A DNA stretch of 64,000 nucleotides from Aplectana chamaeleonis. Taxonomy: Eukaryota > Nematoda > Chromadorea > Rhabditida > Cosmocercidae. The notes under the pieces were generated by a model. That model was not told the origin of the DNA. It did not search any database and saw only the letters and a list, made by a program, of their open reading frames with translations. The DNA lies in NCBI GenBank assembly GCA_029168955.1, contig JAPDOI010000066.1:89501-153500 (forward strand). The letters are read 5' to 3'. Shown piece after piece: positions 1 to 12,603 of the stretch; position 1 is the first letter of the stretch, and each line of letters opens with the position of its first letter. The translations under genes and the position numbers were made by a program.

Positions 1-492
1 CAGAACTTAGCGAGAATTGTCCTGGCCGTTGGCTAGGACCACCCGGTCGCCCCGCCCACAGGAGGGGGGGGGGGCTTGTGAATAAGTCAGTCTGAACTTG
101 GTCTGGTGGCACACGGCAGCGTCCCGTGCTCTGCTTATCTGTCTTGATAAACATTCCTGAACCGCCTTACATTTTTATCATAACGTATCCTAAGAGCCTC
201 ACCACATTTTTGAAGTGGTGCATCGGCCGGGAAACGAACCCGGGCCGCCCGCGTGGCAGGCGAGCATTCTACCACTGAACCACCGAAACACTAAAAAATG
301 TGAAGAGGCTCTTCGGGTATGATATACCCGGTAAAAACGCAAGGTGGTTCAGGAATGTTTATCAAGACAGATAAACAGCACGCGACGTTGCCGCGTGCCA
401 TCAGACCAAGTGCAGACTGACTTATACAGAAGCCCCCCCCCTACTAGGAGCGATGCGACCGGGTGGTCCTAGCCAACTGCCAGGGCAAGAAT
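1..492. repeat. Palindromic element carrying a tRNA-Gly body in its loop (left edge cut by window)
   Basis: Bases 11-214 are repeated in inverted orientation at 291-490. Shared blocks include GGCTAGGACCACCCGGTCG, a poly-G tract of 9-12 bases, TTATCTGTCTTGATAAACAT and AAGAGCCTC. Arms are imperfect (single-base changes, small indels) but align over about 200 bp. The 75 bp loop is almost entirely a tRNA-Gly gene body. The left end may continue outside the window, so no target duplication could be checked. Confidence 0.85.
219..289 (-). tRNA. tRNA-Gly (GCC), probable pseudogene
   Basis: On the minus strand a 71-nt cloverleaf reads through a normal D arm, an anticodon stem-loop with GCC, and a T stem. 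The length and body match eukaryotic tRNA-Gly(GCC). Two defects are visible. The 5' acceptor strand reads GTTTCGG where GCATCGG is needed to pair with the intact 3' strand CCGATGC, giving a wobble at pair 2 and a mismatch at pair 3. The T loop reads GGTTCGTTTCC, so the conserved A58 inside the internal B-box promoter is changed. It sits in the loop of a large palindrome. I infer a captured, decaying copy rather than a working gene, though transcription is not excluded. Confidence 0.85.
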
Positions 493-885
493 TATGGGCT
501 GTTCGTTCAATAAGAAGGCAGTTTTCATGAGATTGGCTGAGTGGAATGTGGGGAGTGATCGATGTTGCCAACTAGCCCTCTGCGCAAAAGGCATCTCTGG
601 AGACGCAGGATTTGCACTTTCGTGATGCATCATGTTATTCGCGTCGAAATCGATCCTGCCAGGATTCCAGTGAGCCTTGATGCATATTTCGTACATACTC
701 TATTTCGGAGCCAAACTCACCCTTTCCTTCGCGCTGTTGTGCTGTGCGAGAGCAGAGACAGCGAGAAAGTGTGGGATGAGAGAATACGCGCGCAAACGTG
801 CGCGACAAATGGAAATGAACTTTATTCTAAAATAAAGAATATCTATATCGCGCTAATCAAAAGTAATAGCGAAATTACGCAGCGA

Positions 886-1539
886 TTAAAGGCAGCATAC
901 ACGCTCACAAACATGGTCGAGATATCAGCATAAATAAGCTCGCACGGCACCTGCCATGTCGTCAACGACGTTTGAAGCCTTGAAAACCATCCAGGATGAC
1001 AATATTTGACGATATTTGAGCAATCATGCCTCGCACTCCCGTAATTTCACACCCCTTCGAGGAACAAAATGAAAAGTTAAACCTGAGAAGACATGTTAAA
1101 GATTAGAGTGATAGCACTATCTAATGGGAGTGCACGTGAGAAACCGCTCAATTTACCTGAATATAACATGTTAGATCACCGATGAAGTCGTCCATTTCCA
1201 AAAGCCAGCCGGAGTAAAGCGGCATTCTCGAAGTTGGATGCCAATTAATCGGCGTTTAGACAGGTTGCGTACAGGTAAATCAAGCTGTTTCTCTCGTGCA
1301 CTCAAATTTGATAGTGCTATGACTCTCAATTATCACATGTTTTCTCAAGTATCAAATCTCATTCCGTTACTCGAAGGGGGGGGGGAATATGTACGGGCGT
1401 GCGAGACAGGATCGCCCAAATATTTCAATCTTGGATCGTTTTCAGCGCTTCAAACGTGGTTGACGACATGGTAAGGGCCGTACGGACCTATTTATGCTGT
1501 TATCTCGACCATGTTTGCAAGCGTGTATACTGCCTTTAA
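886..1539. mobile_element. TTAA-flanked palindromic element, family H, copy 1
   Basis: TTAA at 886-889 is followed by AGGCAGCATACACGCT. The inverted terminus AGCGTGTATACTGCCT ends at 1535, followed by TTAA 1536-1539. The two halves are inverted copies of each other over most of the 646 bp, so it is a foldback element with almost no unique interior. No transposase is encoded, so it would need one from elsewhere. A diverged second copy lies at 42389-43018. Caenorhabditis has known palindromic TTAA elements of similar design; membership of the same superfamily is inference. Confidence 0.85.
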
Positions 1540-4575
<3,036 letters not shown>

Positions 4576-4919
4576 GGGGTGCGTTCCAAGAACGTTCCCA
4601 CGACGTTGTGGGAGGAAAAGCGACCTCACCATGGACACATTTGCTTTCTATGGATGCGAATTATAACTGGGGTGCGTTCCAGGAATATTCCCATGGCGAA
4701 ACGCGTCCATGGAAACGTAGCCACGGCCACGTGGGAGCAATTTTCAGCAATAATTCGCATCCATGGAAAGCAAATTAGTCCATGATGAGGTTGCTTTTCC
4801 TCCCACAGCGTCGTGGGAACGTTCTTGGAACACACCCCTGAAAACTGCTCCCACGTGGCCGTGGCTACGTTTCCATGGACGCATTTTGCCATGGGAATGT
4901 TCTTGGAACGCACCCCAGT
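4576..4919. repeat. Interlocked inverted repeat (order A-B-A'-B')
   Basis: Four segments each begin or end with GGGGTGCGTTCCA-GAA or its complement. Segment A (4576-4668) is inverted at about 4745-4845, and B (4670-4747) is inverted at about 4848-4919. The inverted partners therefore cross instead of nesting. All segments share long blocks such as CCACGGCCACGTGGGAGCA or CTTTTCCTCCCACAGCGTCG with their partners. It looks like two related terminal-inverted-repeat elements with interleaved halves. Confidence 0.8.
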
Positions 4920-5246
4920 ATGGCAACTTAGTTGGTTCCAAAATGACGCAATCTCATCGCTCAGAACATTTTCGAAGACTTGCTAAACTCGAATCCGCGC
5001 GATCAAACATGAGAACGAACTAGAGGAACTTGAGTGCTCTACACAACAAGGCGCTAATTGTCAAATAATGCATAAGGTCATCTTGTTCAACGATAGCAAG
5101 TTTAATTTCAATGATCATGGTGGCACAACATGTTTATGGAGAGCTTTATGTGACAAGAATTTTTTAATTTCATTTCATTTATTACACGGGAACCCGTATG
5201 TGCGACAACAACACAAACGAAGAGAAAAAAAAACGAACCACCACCC

Positions 5247-5704
5247 TTAAAGGCAGTGTTCACGATAATTTTAACTTCCAATATCTCCACGGTTTACGGA
5301 AGGTCTGGTGCCCTATATAGCAAGGCATGCCTAAAAAGGACGCGAATGACACGGTTTTTGAGCCAAAATAGGCCCTCCCTTGTTTACGTTGATTTTTGAG
5401 CGTGGATTAATAGACCGTTATGAATGGTGATGCCTACCAGTGCAATTAGGTGATCAGCTCACTCATCAGCTCTTCCTTGACTTGATTACTCTTGTAATCA
5501 GAGTCTTCATTTGTTCACATCAAGTGGGCGGATCTGGAACACGGGGCGGTCCTGGTTCACCAGAACGCTTGTTTACAGCCGTTGTTTTGCGACTCCTGGC
5601 TCGTTTTCTACCGTTCTTTTGACGCTGGGAGCCTAGGATCCTTCTCGCCTATCATTTCACTGTGGAAAGTCAGCGAGGGTGATCATCGTGAACGCTGCCT
5701 TTAA
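5247..5704. mobile_element. TTAA element, family D, uninterrupted copy
   Basis: TTAA 5247-5250, then AGGCAGTGTTCACGAT. The right terminus ATCGTGAACGCTGCCT ends at 5700, followed by TTAA 5701-5704. Size is 450 bp with no coding capacity. It lies in the 3' region of a minus-strand LINE fragment. The same family occurs at 10937-12821, there interrupted by further insertions, so this copy serves as the empty-site reference. Confidence 0.88.
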
Positions 5705-6304
5705 CGAGGAATGGCAAGAGACAAGAATATATGCTAAATAACAATTGCAAGACGTACGATCCAGCGAAGTATGATACCCTATAAAAATCGCTCTTGGGAC
5801 AACAGATAGCTCTCAAGCGTCTTCTTGAAAGTAGTGTGTGTCCCAATTACTAAGCCTAACCGTAGGTGTTTGTTGAAATAAAAACCCGCACTATTCACAA
5901 AAAAAATGCTATCTGACATTACGCGTCGCCCCAACAAGAGTCTATTTCACCGGCGCTCCCCCCTAGTGGTAGACGGCCGCAGGTTGAACAGCTAGCCTTG
6001 ATACCAGCACAACCATGAACGATCTTGTACATCATAACCATATGAAACCTTCGTCTTCTGTGCTCTAAAGTGGTTTAGCCTAACCTAGCATTTCTGGGCA
6101 CATGGGTCACGTTCTGATCCGTATGAATTAAACCGGTTCTGAAAAAAAGCCTACGCGTAATGTATTCTGGACCTTTTCCAATGCTTCGACAGATCCCTTT
6201 TGTAAGGATTGAAAATTACAGTACTGTATTCTACCAGATGCCTAGTGTATGTTTTACTTCAACAAATACGGTCGGATCGGTTGTAGGGAGTGCTCTAAAC
6301 ACAC
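5705..6304 (-). pseudogene. CR1/jockey-group LINE, C-terminal region of reverse transcriptase ORF and 3' part
   Basis: Minus-strand translation gives blocks typical of the end of CR1-like ORF2 proteins: ITRRLFFRTG at about 6140-6110, then TTLEHRRRRFHMVMMYKIVHG at about 6070-6010, with stops and frameshifts between. It continues a reverse transcriptase fragment that resumes on the far side of the gypsy element (9153-9545). The LTR element therefore inserted into this LINE. Family knowledge: LINE ORF2 proteins carry endonuclease and reverse transcriptase for target-primed retrotransposition. This copy is dead. Confidence 0.75.
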
Positions 6305-6440
6305 TGCTAAGTTCTTCTGTGAGGAGATCCCAGCTGAGAGAAGATTCATTCTCAACTAACTATGAACACACCGAGCGGCCCTTTTATATGGCCACTCAAC
6401 AACAACAACAACGTTGCCATTGTGTATCATATCCATAACA
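6305..6440 (-). repeat. 3' LTR of the gypsy-like element
   Basis: On the minus strand it starts TGTTATGGATATG and ends AACTTAGCA (TG...CA ends). It contains CATATAAAAGGGCCGCTCGG, a TATA-box-like promoter core shared with the 5' LTR, and a CAA-repeat tract slightly longer than in the partner. Length is 136 bp. Confidence 0.9.
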
Positions 6441-6452
6441 CCTCCCCTTCTT
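6441..6452 (-). promoter_or_regulatory. Polypurine tract of the gypsy-like element
   Basis: Twelve purines, AAGAAGGGGAGG on the minus strand, directly abut the 3' LTR. This is the position expected for plus-strand DNA priming in LTR retrotransposons. Confidence 0.75.
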
Positions 6453-6673
6453 GAAAATATTCATGTCTCCACATCCGGTTGAGTGCTATACTTTCTTCGG
6501 TGAGGATCCGTAACGATTCGTCTGGGGGGCCGTGCGTTTGCGTGTTGATCGTCTGGGAGGTGTCGCTTCTTGAACTCGTGATTCGGCTTCTGCTATATCT
6601 GTGGCAGGTTGAGTAGTCTAACCGTCTTTGAAAATCAGTCGCTTAGCATTGTGATGCTTTTTGAACTGTTCTT

Positions 6674-7478
6674 CTACACGGCGTTTCTCTTCCGCGATAC
6701 AGTGACTTCCAGGCTGAGAAGTGAGAGTGTTGTTCGCAGTTTTCTACCGAAGAAGAGTTCAGCTGGTGATTGGGATTTGTCGAGTGATGGGGAGGGGAAA
6801 GAACGGAACTTCAAGAGAAACTTCGGTATGATTTCTTGTAGTGGTCCTTCTCTCTTTAGTTCGAGTACTGCTCGTTTGAATGTATGAAACGTTCTTTTTG
6901 CCCGTTGGATTGAGGGTGGTATAGGGGGGAAAAATGTGATGAATACCATTTTGTTTGCAGAGGAGTTTGAATTCTGTCGAAGAAAACTGAGTTATATTGT
7001 CGGAGACAAGGGTAATAGGCACGCCATATCGGGCAATGGTTTGCCGGAGAGCGATAGTGGAAGATGTTGTCGTTCGATTAGTGCTGAAGATTCCAGGCCA
7101 TTTTGAATATTCATCAACAATAATCAGGAAATTCGTTCCATGGAAAGGCCCAACAAAGCCAAAATGAACACGCTCCCATGTTTTGTTGGGTATATCCCAT
7201 GAGGCGAATGATGCTTTTCTGGGTGACTTGGCAACGGAGAAGCAGTTGACTCGTCGTCGTGCCGTGTTCTCAATGTCTTTTGGGCATCTGCGTCGTAGTC
7301 TGTTCGCCATTTCATTAGTTGTGAGGCCAGCGATGCGTGTGTTGGCAATGCTTGCCTTGGTACTTCGGGGAGAGGGTGAGGCTTTTGGGATCTTGAAAGA
7401 TGTACGACAAGGGACTGACTGTCTTGGAAAGCTTCTGTTGTGGGGAATATGGGGGCGAATTCTGTGATTCGCTATCAT
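6674..7478 (-). pseudogene. Gypsy integrase remnant
   Basis: Minus-strand frames 7478-6759 and 6949-6674 together cover an integrase. An HHCC-like region (GLTTNEMANRLRRRC... RRVNC) leads to the catalytic core. The core motif reads WERVHFGFVGP, where families normally have an Asp (H-D-F-A-G-P), so the first catalytic Asp appears lost. The second motif LVSDNITQF keeps Asp. Just after FPPYTTLNPTG the frame shifts, near 6900. The other frame then carries FKRAVLELKREG and SPAELFFGRKLRTTL, the usual integrase C-terminal stretch. The frameshift and missing residue make it non-functional. Confidence 0.85.
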
Positions 7479-7499
7479 TCCTCTGGTTAAACTGCCTGG

Positions 7500-8100
7500 C
7501 TTTTGGAGCCTTGATAGGTGAACGTCGGGGCACCGACTGTCTTGGACGGATCAGTCGTGGCGAGCCATCTTCATCGGACGAATCGGTCGGAGCTGTGGAT
7601 GGAAGGGACTTCATTGCAGCATACATCCCAGTTTTCTGAATCCTTTTCGCGCCCAGAAGATTGGAGTGAACTTCTGTAACGTGAAATGTTTCTCTAACAG
7701 AAATCTCGTTGAAATTGTACTCACATTGGCGATTGCCTGTGAACTGAATGCGATCTCCAGTTGCGCTGCGAGCAAGAAGCTGTGTTGGATGGAGTTTTGG
7801 TTTGCCCATGAGATGCCAAGTTTTCACACTGATCACTGTGAGATCGGAGGCAGTGTCGACTTGGGAATGGATCGCTTTGTTGTTCATCATAACAGTTGCG
7901 TATCTTCTGTACTGCTTTCTGGAAATATTGGCTACAGAGAAAATTGCTTCAGTTCTCACTCTGGTTTGATGGGCGTATGGTGGGATGAGACCGGCGAGGA
8001 AGTTTGAGCCTGCAGTATCCTTCCTTGTATCCAATTTGCTGGCAGTCGGAGATTTTGTTCTGTAAATATGAACAGAATCGGTTGTAATGCATACCTCCAC
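7500..8100 (-). pseudogene. Gypsy aspartic protease remnant
   Basis: The minus-strand frame from 8100 contains the retropepsin-like segment HSQVDTASDLTVIS, with the active-site triad as Asp-Thr-Ala-Ser near 7855. Most retroviral-type proteases have Asp-Ser/Thr-Gly-Ala. I recall the DTAS variant in nematode gypsy elements, but that is from memory. Downstream, LLGAKRIQKTGMY resembles the protease end. The frame then runs straight into sequence antisense-overlapping the integrase region, so RT and RNase H have been deleted. It overlaps the end of gag, as in frameshift-expressed gag-pol. Confidence 0.75.
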
Positions 8101-8935
8101 AGTGCCAGCATGGTGTTGGTGGTGCGGTTGAACTCTTGTTCATGTGATCCATTCTTGGGCTATTCCTGCGGTTGACTGGTTGTTCGCGACCATCATGTTG
8201 AGAATCTTGACAGTCGCACATGCGGATGGGGTTGTTCCGTTCCGTCAGCTGCATGACTGATGCTGTGTTTCCTACCATTCTCGTATCCTTTCGGAGATTG
8301 AGCAGGCGGTTGCATTCTTCCGCAAGTGTTTGTACTGTGCAAGTGGGATCTGACTCGATTTTGTCCAACAGTTTGAGTCGGATGAAAGCGTCGTGGTGAG
8401 ATTGAAGGCCACACACGAAATTTAGGCCCTTGAACTGATTTTCGTTGCATTCTGCTAGCCTGAATCGAGAGCATTCGCGGTTCACTCTTCCCGCATATGT
8501 CGCGAAATCGTCGCATTATTCTTTCACAAAGTTCAGAAAAGCGTAGCGAGCGCTAAATAACGACTGCTGTGGGCCAAAGAGTGACTTAAGCGTTGACAGT
8601 GCCTCTTCAAACGTCAGATCACGAGGAGCTTTGGGTAAGATGAAGCTCACGTACTTTTTGTAAGCTTGAGAGTTCAGCTTGTGAAGAAGTAAGCGTACTC
8701 GCGTAGCTTCATCGAGCGGCTGTGAATTCAGTGTGAGAATGTATTCATGTCGAAGGTATCACGTGTCGATTGTGGCATCTGAGTCAGCGTCGAAGGTTGC
8801 GATTCGTCTTGAAAGGGTGACGAACAGGGTTCCGGTATCGAGTCTCGAGTTTGTCAGCTGTTGGGTGACATCACGTAGAGCGGTTGTGAATGTAGCCAGC
8901 AGCTGTTTGAATTGCGTGTTCGTCACTGTGGCCAT
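7949..8935 (-). pseudogene. Gypsy gag remnant with zinc knuckle
   Basis: A plausible start ATG at 8935 begins MATVTNTQFKQLLATF, which is about 90 bp inside the element. The frame breaks near 8759 and again near 8500, and resumes at 8485-7949 as a basic, Gln/Asn-rich protein. Near 8100 it carries CWHCGGMHYNRFC, a CX2CX3HX4C zinc knuckle, followed by a degenerate second knuckle. Gag would package element RNA. The frameshifts show it is broken. Confidence 0.78.
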
Positions 8936-9007
8936 CCTATCTCGGCTTTTTTGAGTCGTCGGTCCTGCTCGTGCTTCTTCGAGTCGGTGATCCTGATCTT
9001 GCTCAGG

Positions 9008-9021
9008 TATCCTGATCGCCA
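9008..9021 (-). promoter_or_regulatory. Primer binding site of the gypsy-like element
   Basis: One base after the 5' LTR the minus strand reads TGGCGATCAGGATA. The TGG start would pair with a tRNA CCA end, as expected for minus-strand priming. I could not assign the tRNA. Confidence 0.55.
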
Positions 9022-9022
9022 C

Positions 9023-9152
9023 TGTTGAGTTCTTCTGTGAGGAGAACCCAGCTGAGAGAAGATTTATTCTCAACTAAGTATGAACAAACCGAGCGGCCCT
9101 TTTATATGGCCACTCAACAACAACGTTATCACTGTATATCATGTCCATAACA
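9023..9152 (-). repeat. 5' LTR of the gypsy-like element
   Basis: Minus strand TGTTATGGACATG...AACTCAACA, 130 bp, with the same TATA-like core as the 3' LTR. It differs from the partner at several positions and by a shorter CAA run, so the insertion is not recent. Confidence 0.9.
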
Positions 9153-9545
9153 TACACTATGCATCATTCCGCTCGCCTTGGGAGCAACCTGGTGGCAGTG
9201 ATCGTCAAAGCTAAGATCGCCCTTTATAAGTAACCCAAGATCCATGATCTCGTTGACCTTGCTCAACTGTTTACCGTCAACACTATAGAGGCCATCCACT
9301 CGACTCTTTCCAAGCTTCATGACTTTAGTCTTCTCACTGGACAGCGGTAATTTCCATTCGTAGGACCATTTGCCAACATCATCAAGAGCCTTTTGCAAGT
9401 ACCTAGAATCCTCCGCTGTCAAAATGGGCTTGTAAAATTTGAAATCTTCAGCGAATGCCGAACAGTTAACGTTATGCGAAGAAATAATCCCAGGGACTTC
9501 ATAGGTATAGGTATTAAAAAGAACTGGCGAGAGCACTTCACCCTG
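9153..9545 (-). pseudogene. LINE reverse transcriptase, palm with motif C
   Basis: The minus-strand frame carries SQGEVLSPVLFN (motif B/4 region, usually PQGSVLSPLLFN) and CSAFAEDFKFYK, where the catalytic F/YADD box reads FAED. It then has the thumb-side stretch DVGKWSYEWKLPLSSEKTKVM. This fits the CR1/jockey group. The altered catalytic Asp suggests inactivity. It ends at the gypsy element, and its continuation is at 6304-5705. On the other side it is cut by the palindrome at 9546. Confidence 0.85.
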
Positions 9546-10079
9546 GGACCGAATGCAACAACAGATCGGGTTGGAGCATAGGCAGGGCAGCTCGCGCCTT
9601 TGAAGATGTCCGTAAATCACAAAATCAATCGTGCTCCTGCTCCCCCCAGCTAGGAGGCTGGGGCAGCTAGAGCAGCGAAAAACACTGCTGGGGCACGATT
9701 GATTAGATGATCTACTGCCCTCGCGCTGCGATCGTCAAAGATGCCGACTGCCCTGCCCCTGCCCCAGCCAATCGCTTTGTTGCATCCGGCCCCTGATTTC
9801 GGCTTAACGCTGCGTGCTCCTCCCGTGCTTCAGTCTTGGGGCCGGATGCAACGACGCGCCGGGCTGGGGCAGGGCAGTCGGCATCTTTGACGATCGCAGC
9901 GCGAGGGCAGTAGATAACCTAATCAATCGTGTCCCAGCAGTGTTTTCGCTTCTCTAGCTGCCCCAGCCTCCTAGCTGGGGCAGCAGGGGCACGATTGATT
10001 TTGTGATTTACGGACATCTTCTAAGGCGCGGGCTGCTTTATCCCTGCTCCAACCCGTCCTGTTGTTGCATTCGGCCCCT
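9546..10079. mobile_element. Palindromic foldback element, 0.53 kb
   Basis: The left half from about 9546 and the right half ending at about 10079 are near-perfect inverted copies. They share termini GGCCGAATGCAAC, the blocks GATGTCCGTAAATCACAAAA and GGCAGTCGGCATCTTTGACG, and a short central spacer near 9790-9830. Termini resemble CAGGGGC, seen in hAT-type elements, but I found no matching 8-bp flanks. It separates two LINE fragments. Confidence 0.85.
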
Positions 10080-10139
10080 GAAAGTTCTATGAATGTTCTA
10101 GTAGTGAGAAAGGCACGAATCCACCAGGCCACTATTCGC

Positions 10140-10534
10140 GGGTGAAAACCCGCCCACTACTTCTAGTTTAGTTTAGATTAGATTAGACTTATTACGACAA
10201 ATAAGACGTCGTGAGAACAAAAAAGGAAATAAATTACAATAATTCTGCGATACTGCAAACAGAACACGTAATGAATAAGGAGATAGTAAATGGAGAGCAA
10301 TCCTTCCAATTAATTGCTTTCTAGGAAACCTGTTAATCACCCATCACTAATTGCTGAGCAACTTGGCATCAGCGAAACGTTTGAAATACCGTAAGGTGTT
10401 TTTATGTGCAGTGTTCTGCATCAACTGGCTGTAAACTTTTGCTACTCTATTAGCAAAAGCATGAGCCGCTATGTTAGATCTTGCTCGAGCTGTGGAAACC
10501 TTATACTGTTCTCCTCTCGTTCTAGTTCTAGTTA
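10140..10534 (-). pseudogene. LINE ORF2 C-terminus and 3' tail
   Basis: Minus-strand translation gives GEQYKVSTARARSNIAAHAF then ANRVAKVYSQL and FKRFADAKLLSN before a stop at about 10353. This matches the conserved end of CR1-like ORF2 proteins. A short 3' UTR ends in TCTAATCTAATCTAAACTAAA, an approximate 5-mer tail like those of LINEs lacking poly(A). It follows directly on RT motif A of the next fragment, so the RT middle is deleted in this copy. Confidence 0.75.
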
Positions 10535-10936
10535 GTTACCAATTTACGGTGGGAGACTCTGTAAAATGCTTTGGAGAAGTCAAGATAAATAACATCCACA
10601 TCAATATCATTGTCGAGCGCCCGAGTCCAGTCATCTAGAAACTGCAGCATCCCCGAAATGGATGATTTCTTCTTCTGTGACCCGTGTCGGTGCTCCGAAA
10701 TGATGGGGTGCTCTTTTCAAAAAGCCACAATACTTTTCTTTAATATTTTTTTTTCGAAAAGCTTGGCGAAAATTGAAGTGATACTGATTGGTCGGTAATT
10801 ATTCGGATCAGCGAACGGTTTCTTCTTAGGGATGGTAGTGACAAATGAAGTACGCCATCTACTCGGAACATCACCTGTCATAAAGCTCAAGTTGAAAAAG
10901 TATGCAAGCGGGTTAACTATGACTGCAACTACCTTT
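10535..10936 (-). pseudogene. LINE reverse transcriptase N-terminal domain through motif A
   Basis: Minus-strand frames carry NPLAYFFNLSFMTGDVPSRW, FVTTIPKKKPFADPNNYRPI and SITSIFAKLFEKKI (RT domains 1-2). After a frame change come FLDDWTRALDNDIDVDVIYL and DFSKAF, with the motif A Asp intact. The segment starts at a TTAA where a family D element is inserted. Reading through the empty TTAA gives IIKKVVAVIVNPLAYFF in frame. Confidence 0.88.
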
Positions 10937-11178
10937 TTAAAGGCAGCGTTCACAATGATCATCCTCGTTGACTTTCCCCAGTGAAATGATAGGCGAGAAG
11001 GATCCTAGGCTCCCAGTGTTTAAAGAACGGTAGAAAACGAGCCAGGAGCGGCAAAATAACGGCTGCAAGCGAGCGTTTCGGTTCCCCAGACACGCCTGGT
11101 GCCCCAGATCCGCCCCCTTTAAATGAACAAATGAAGACTCAGATTACAGGAATGATCAAGGGAAGGAAGTGCTGATAA

Positions 11179-11512
11179 GGCCCCCGTCATAGTCGGCCGA
11201 AAGCGGCCGTCCTAGTCCCACCCGGTCGATAGGTATGAGAAGCGCGCAAAACGGGATTGAACGAAGTGATAAAAATTAACCTTATATGATAAAAATCGCC
11301 CTATGATGTGATAAAATTTGACCCCAACTGATAAAAACCGTCTGGAGTGATAAAAATCCACCTGATACGACCAAAGACGATATAGAGAAGGTGGAATTTC
11401 ATCAGCTGAAGATGATTTTTATCACTTCATTTCTTCCCGTCCCGCGTGTGTCTCATAGATATCGACCGGGTGGGACTAGGACGGCCAGTTTTTCGGCCGA
11501 CTATGACGGGCC
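11179..11512. mobile_element. Inverted-repeat element with TGATAAAA tandem core
   Basis: Termini GGCCCCCGTCATAGTCGG and the inverse CCGACTATGACGGGCC pair over about 60 bp, including GTCCCACCCGGTCGAT. The interior (11265-11365) has five loose tandem copies of about 20-22 bp, each with TGATAAAA. Nested in the family D element. Confidence 0.8.
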
Positions 11513-11665
11513 TAGAGCCCCTTTGACACTTACCCGACCGACGTCGGACGACTCGTTATCTAATGTGGAATATCTATTCACTCTATCCTATCCATCTTAT
11601 CTATCCTGACTTATCAAATTTGATTACTATTCGGCCGACGTCGGCCGGCAAACTATGAAAGAGAC
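11513..11665. repeat. Dispersed repeat, also inverted at 30605-30765
   Basis: Shares CCGACGTCGG, CTATCCATCTTATCTATC and GCCGGCAAACTATG with an inverted copy at 30605-30765. Its ends carry CCGACGTCGGACGACT and CGGCCGACGTCGGCCGG. Confidence 0.7.
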
Positions 11666-12146
11666 TTAAAGGCACAGTCCAAGCTCAAAGGTAATTTTTG
11701 ATATTTTGGCCCGGTCGCCGTCTATAACAACCCTGCCAAGCGCGAAAACTCAGTTTGCTCAAATAAGCGAGAAAAGACTAGGAAAAAGTCGACCACGCCC
11801 CTTGAAAGAAAAAATGGGCAACGCGCACTGGCAGGTTTCCGATCTCAATAGGGAAGAGAAGCGCGAATGATTTTGTTCAAAATCTATGTTCATCCTTTTG
11901 TTTTCGGTCTGACTTCATATTGTGACCTGACTCAGAATGATGGCTGCGAATAACGAGAAACTACAGGCTCGAGACAACTCGTCCGCCAACTTCTACCAGT
12001 TCAAATTCAAAAGTTTTGATGAGCCGTAACTCAGTTCGTAGTGAGTTCTGAGCGATTCCGGAGACACCATTGCGATCAGCGTGAAATTTCCTCCAAGATA
12101 GGCTGAAAAACGGAAAATCGATTCTGAGCTTGGACTGTGGCTCTAA
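11666..12146. mobile_element. TTAA element, family B, copy 1
   Basis: TTAA plus AGGCACAGTCCAAGCTCA at the left, and TGAGCTTGGACTGTGGCT plus CTAA (12143-12146) at the right. Length is 473 bp. The interior is 85-90% like the copy at 48413-48892 by eye. It shares the block GAGACAACTCGTCCGCCAA with the family A and C elements, so these families are related. Confidence 0.88.
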
Positions 12147-12603
12147 AGGCATCGTACGCGCTGAAAACCACTCACCGTTTTTTTTGAGTTCGAATCATTG
12201 GTTGGGCCCGCCTGAGAACGTGGGTAGAGTTTGTCGGGTCACCGACGCATCATTGGGGAGATATGGGAGATCGAATGCCCCGAATTCCACCAGAAGAGGC
12301 CGGTCTTTCGACAGCCATGTGGCCTCAAATGAGAAAAGAAGGTAGCCTATCAAGAAACGATACATCAACTTCCACTCATTTACGCGATATAGCTTGTTGA
12401 GAAGCTTCTTTCTTTTTCATTTTATGCCACATGGCTGTCAGAAGGCCGACCTCTTCTGGTGGAATTCGAGACATTCGACCACCCATATCTTCCCAATAAT
12501 GCGTCGGTGACCCGAAAAATTCTACCCACGTTCTCAGGGGGCCCAACCTATGATTCAAACTCAAAAAACGGTGAGTGGTTTTCAGCGCGTACGATGCCCT
12601 TAA
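12143..12603. mobile_element. TTAA palindromic element, family G
   Basis: Starts AGGCATCGTACGCGCTG at 12147 and ends CAGCGCGTACGATGCCC at 12599, with CTAA before and TTAA after. The arms are inverted copies of about 210 bp each. It abuts family B and shares one CTAA with it. A terminus of the same kind appears at 28020-28046. Confidence 0.85.

Larger units (their letters stand above)
6305..9152 (-). mobile_element. Ty3/gypsy-like LTR retrotransposon, internally deleted
   Basis: Two LTRs (6305-6440 and 9023-9152) enclose gag, protease and integrase remains on the minus strand. The order gag-PR-IN, with reverse transcriptase and RNase H missing between PR and IN, shows a large internal deletion of a gypsy-type pol (integrase downstream of RT). 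Flanks read CACAC on the left and TACAC on the right, a plausible 5-bp target duplication with one change. Flanking LINE coding sequence continues on both sides, which independently confirms the insertion boundaries. It cannot move on its own. Confidence 0.88.

Noticed and set aside
10140..10534. Same LINE copy as 5705-6304
   Set aside because: Both contain a C-terminal ORF2 region, so at least two LINE copies are present even though the fragments are nearly colinear.
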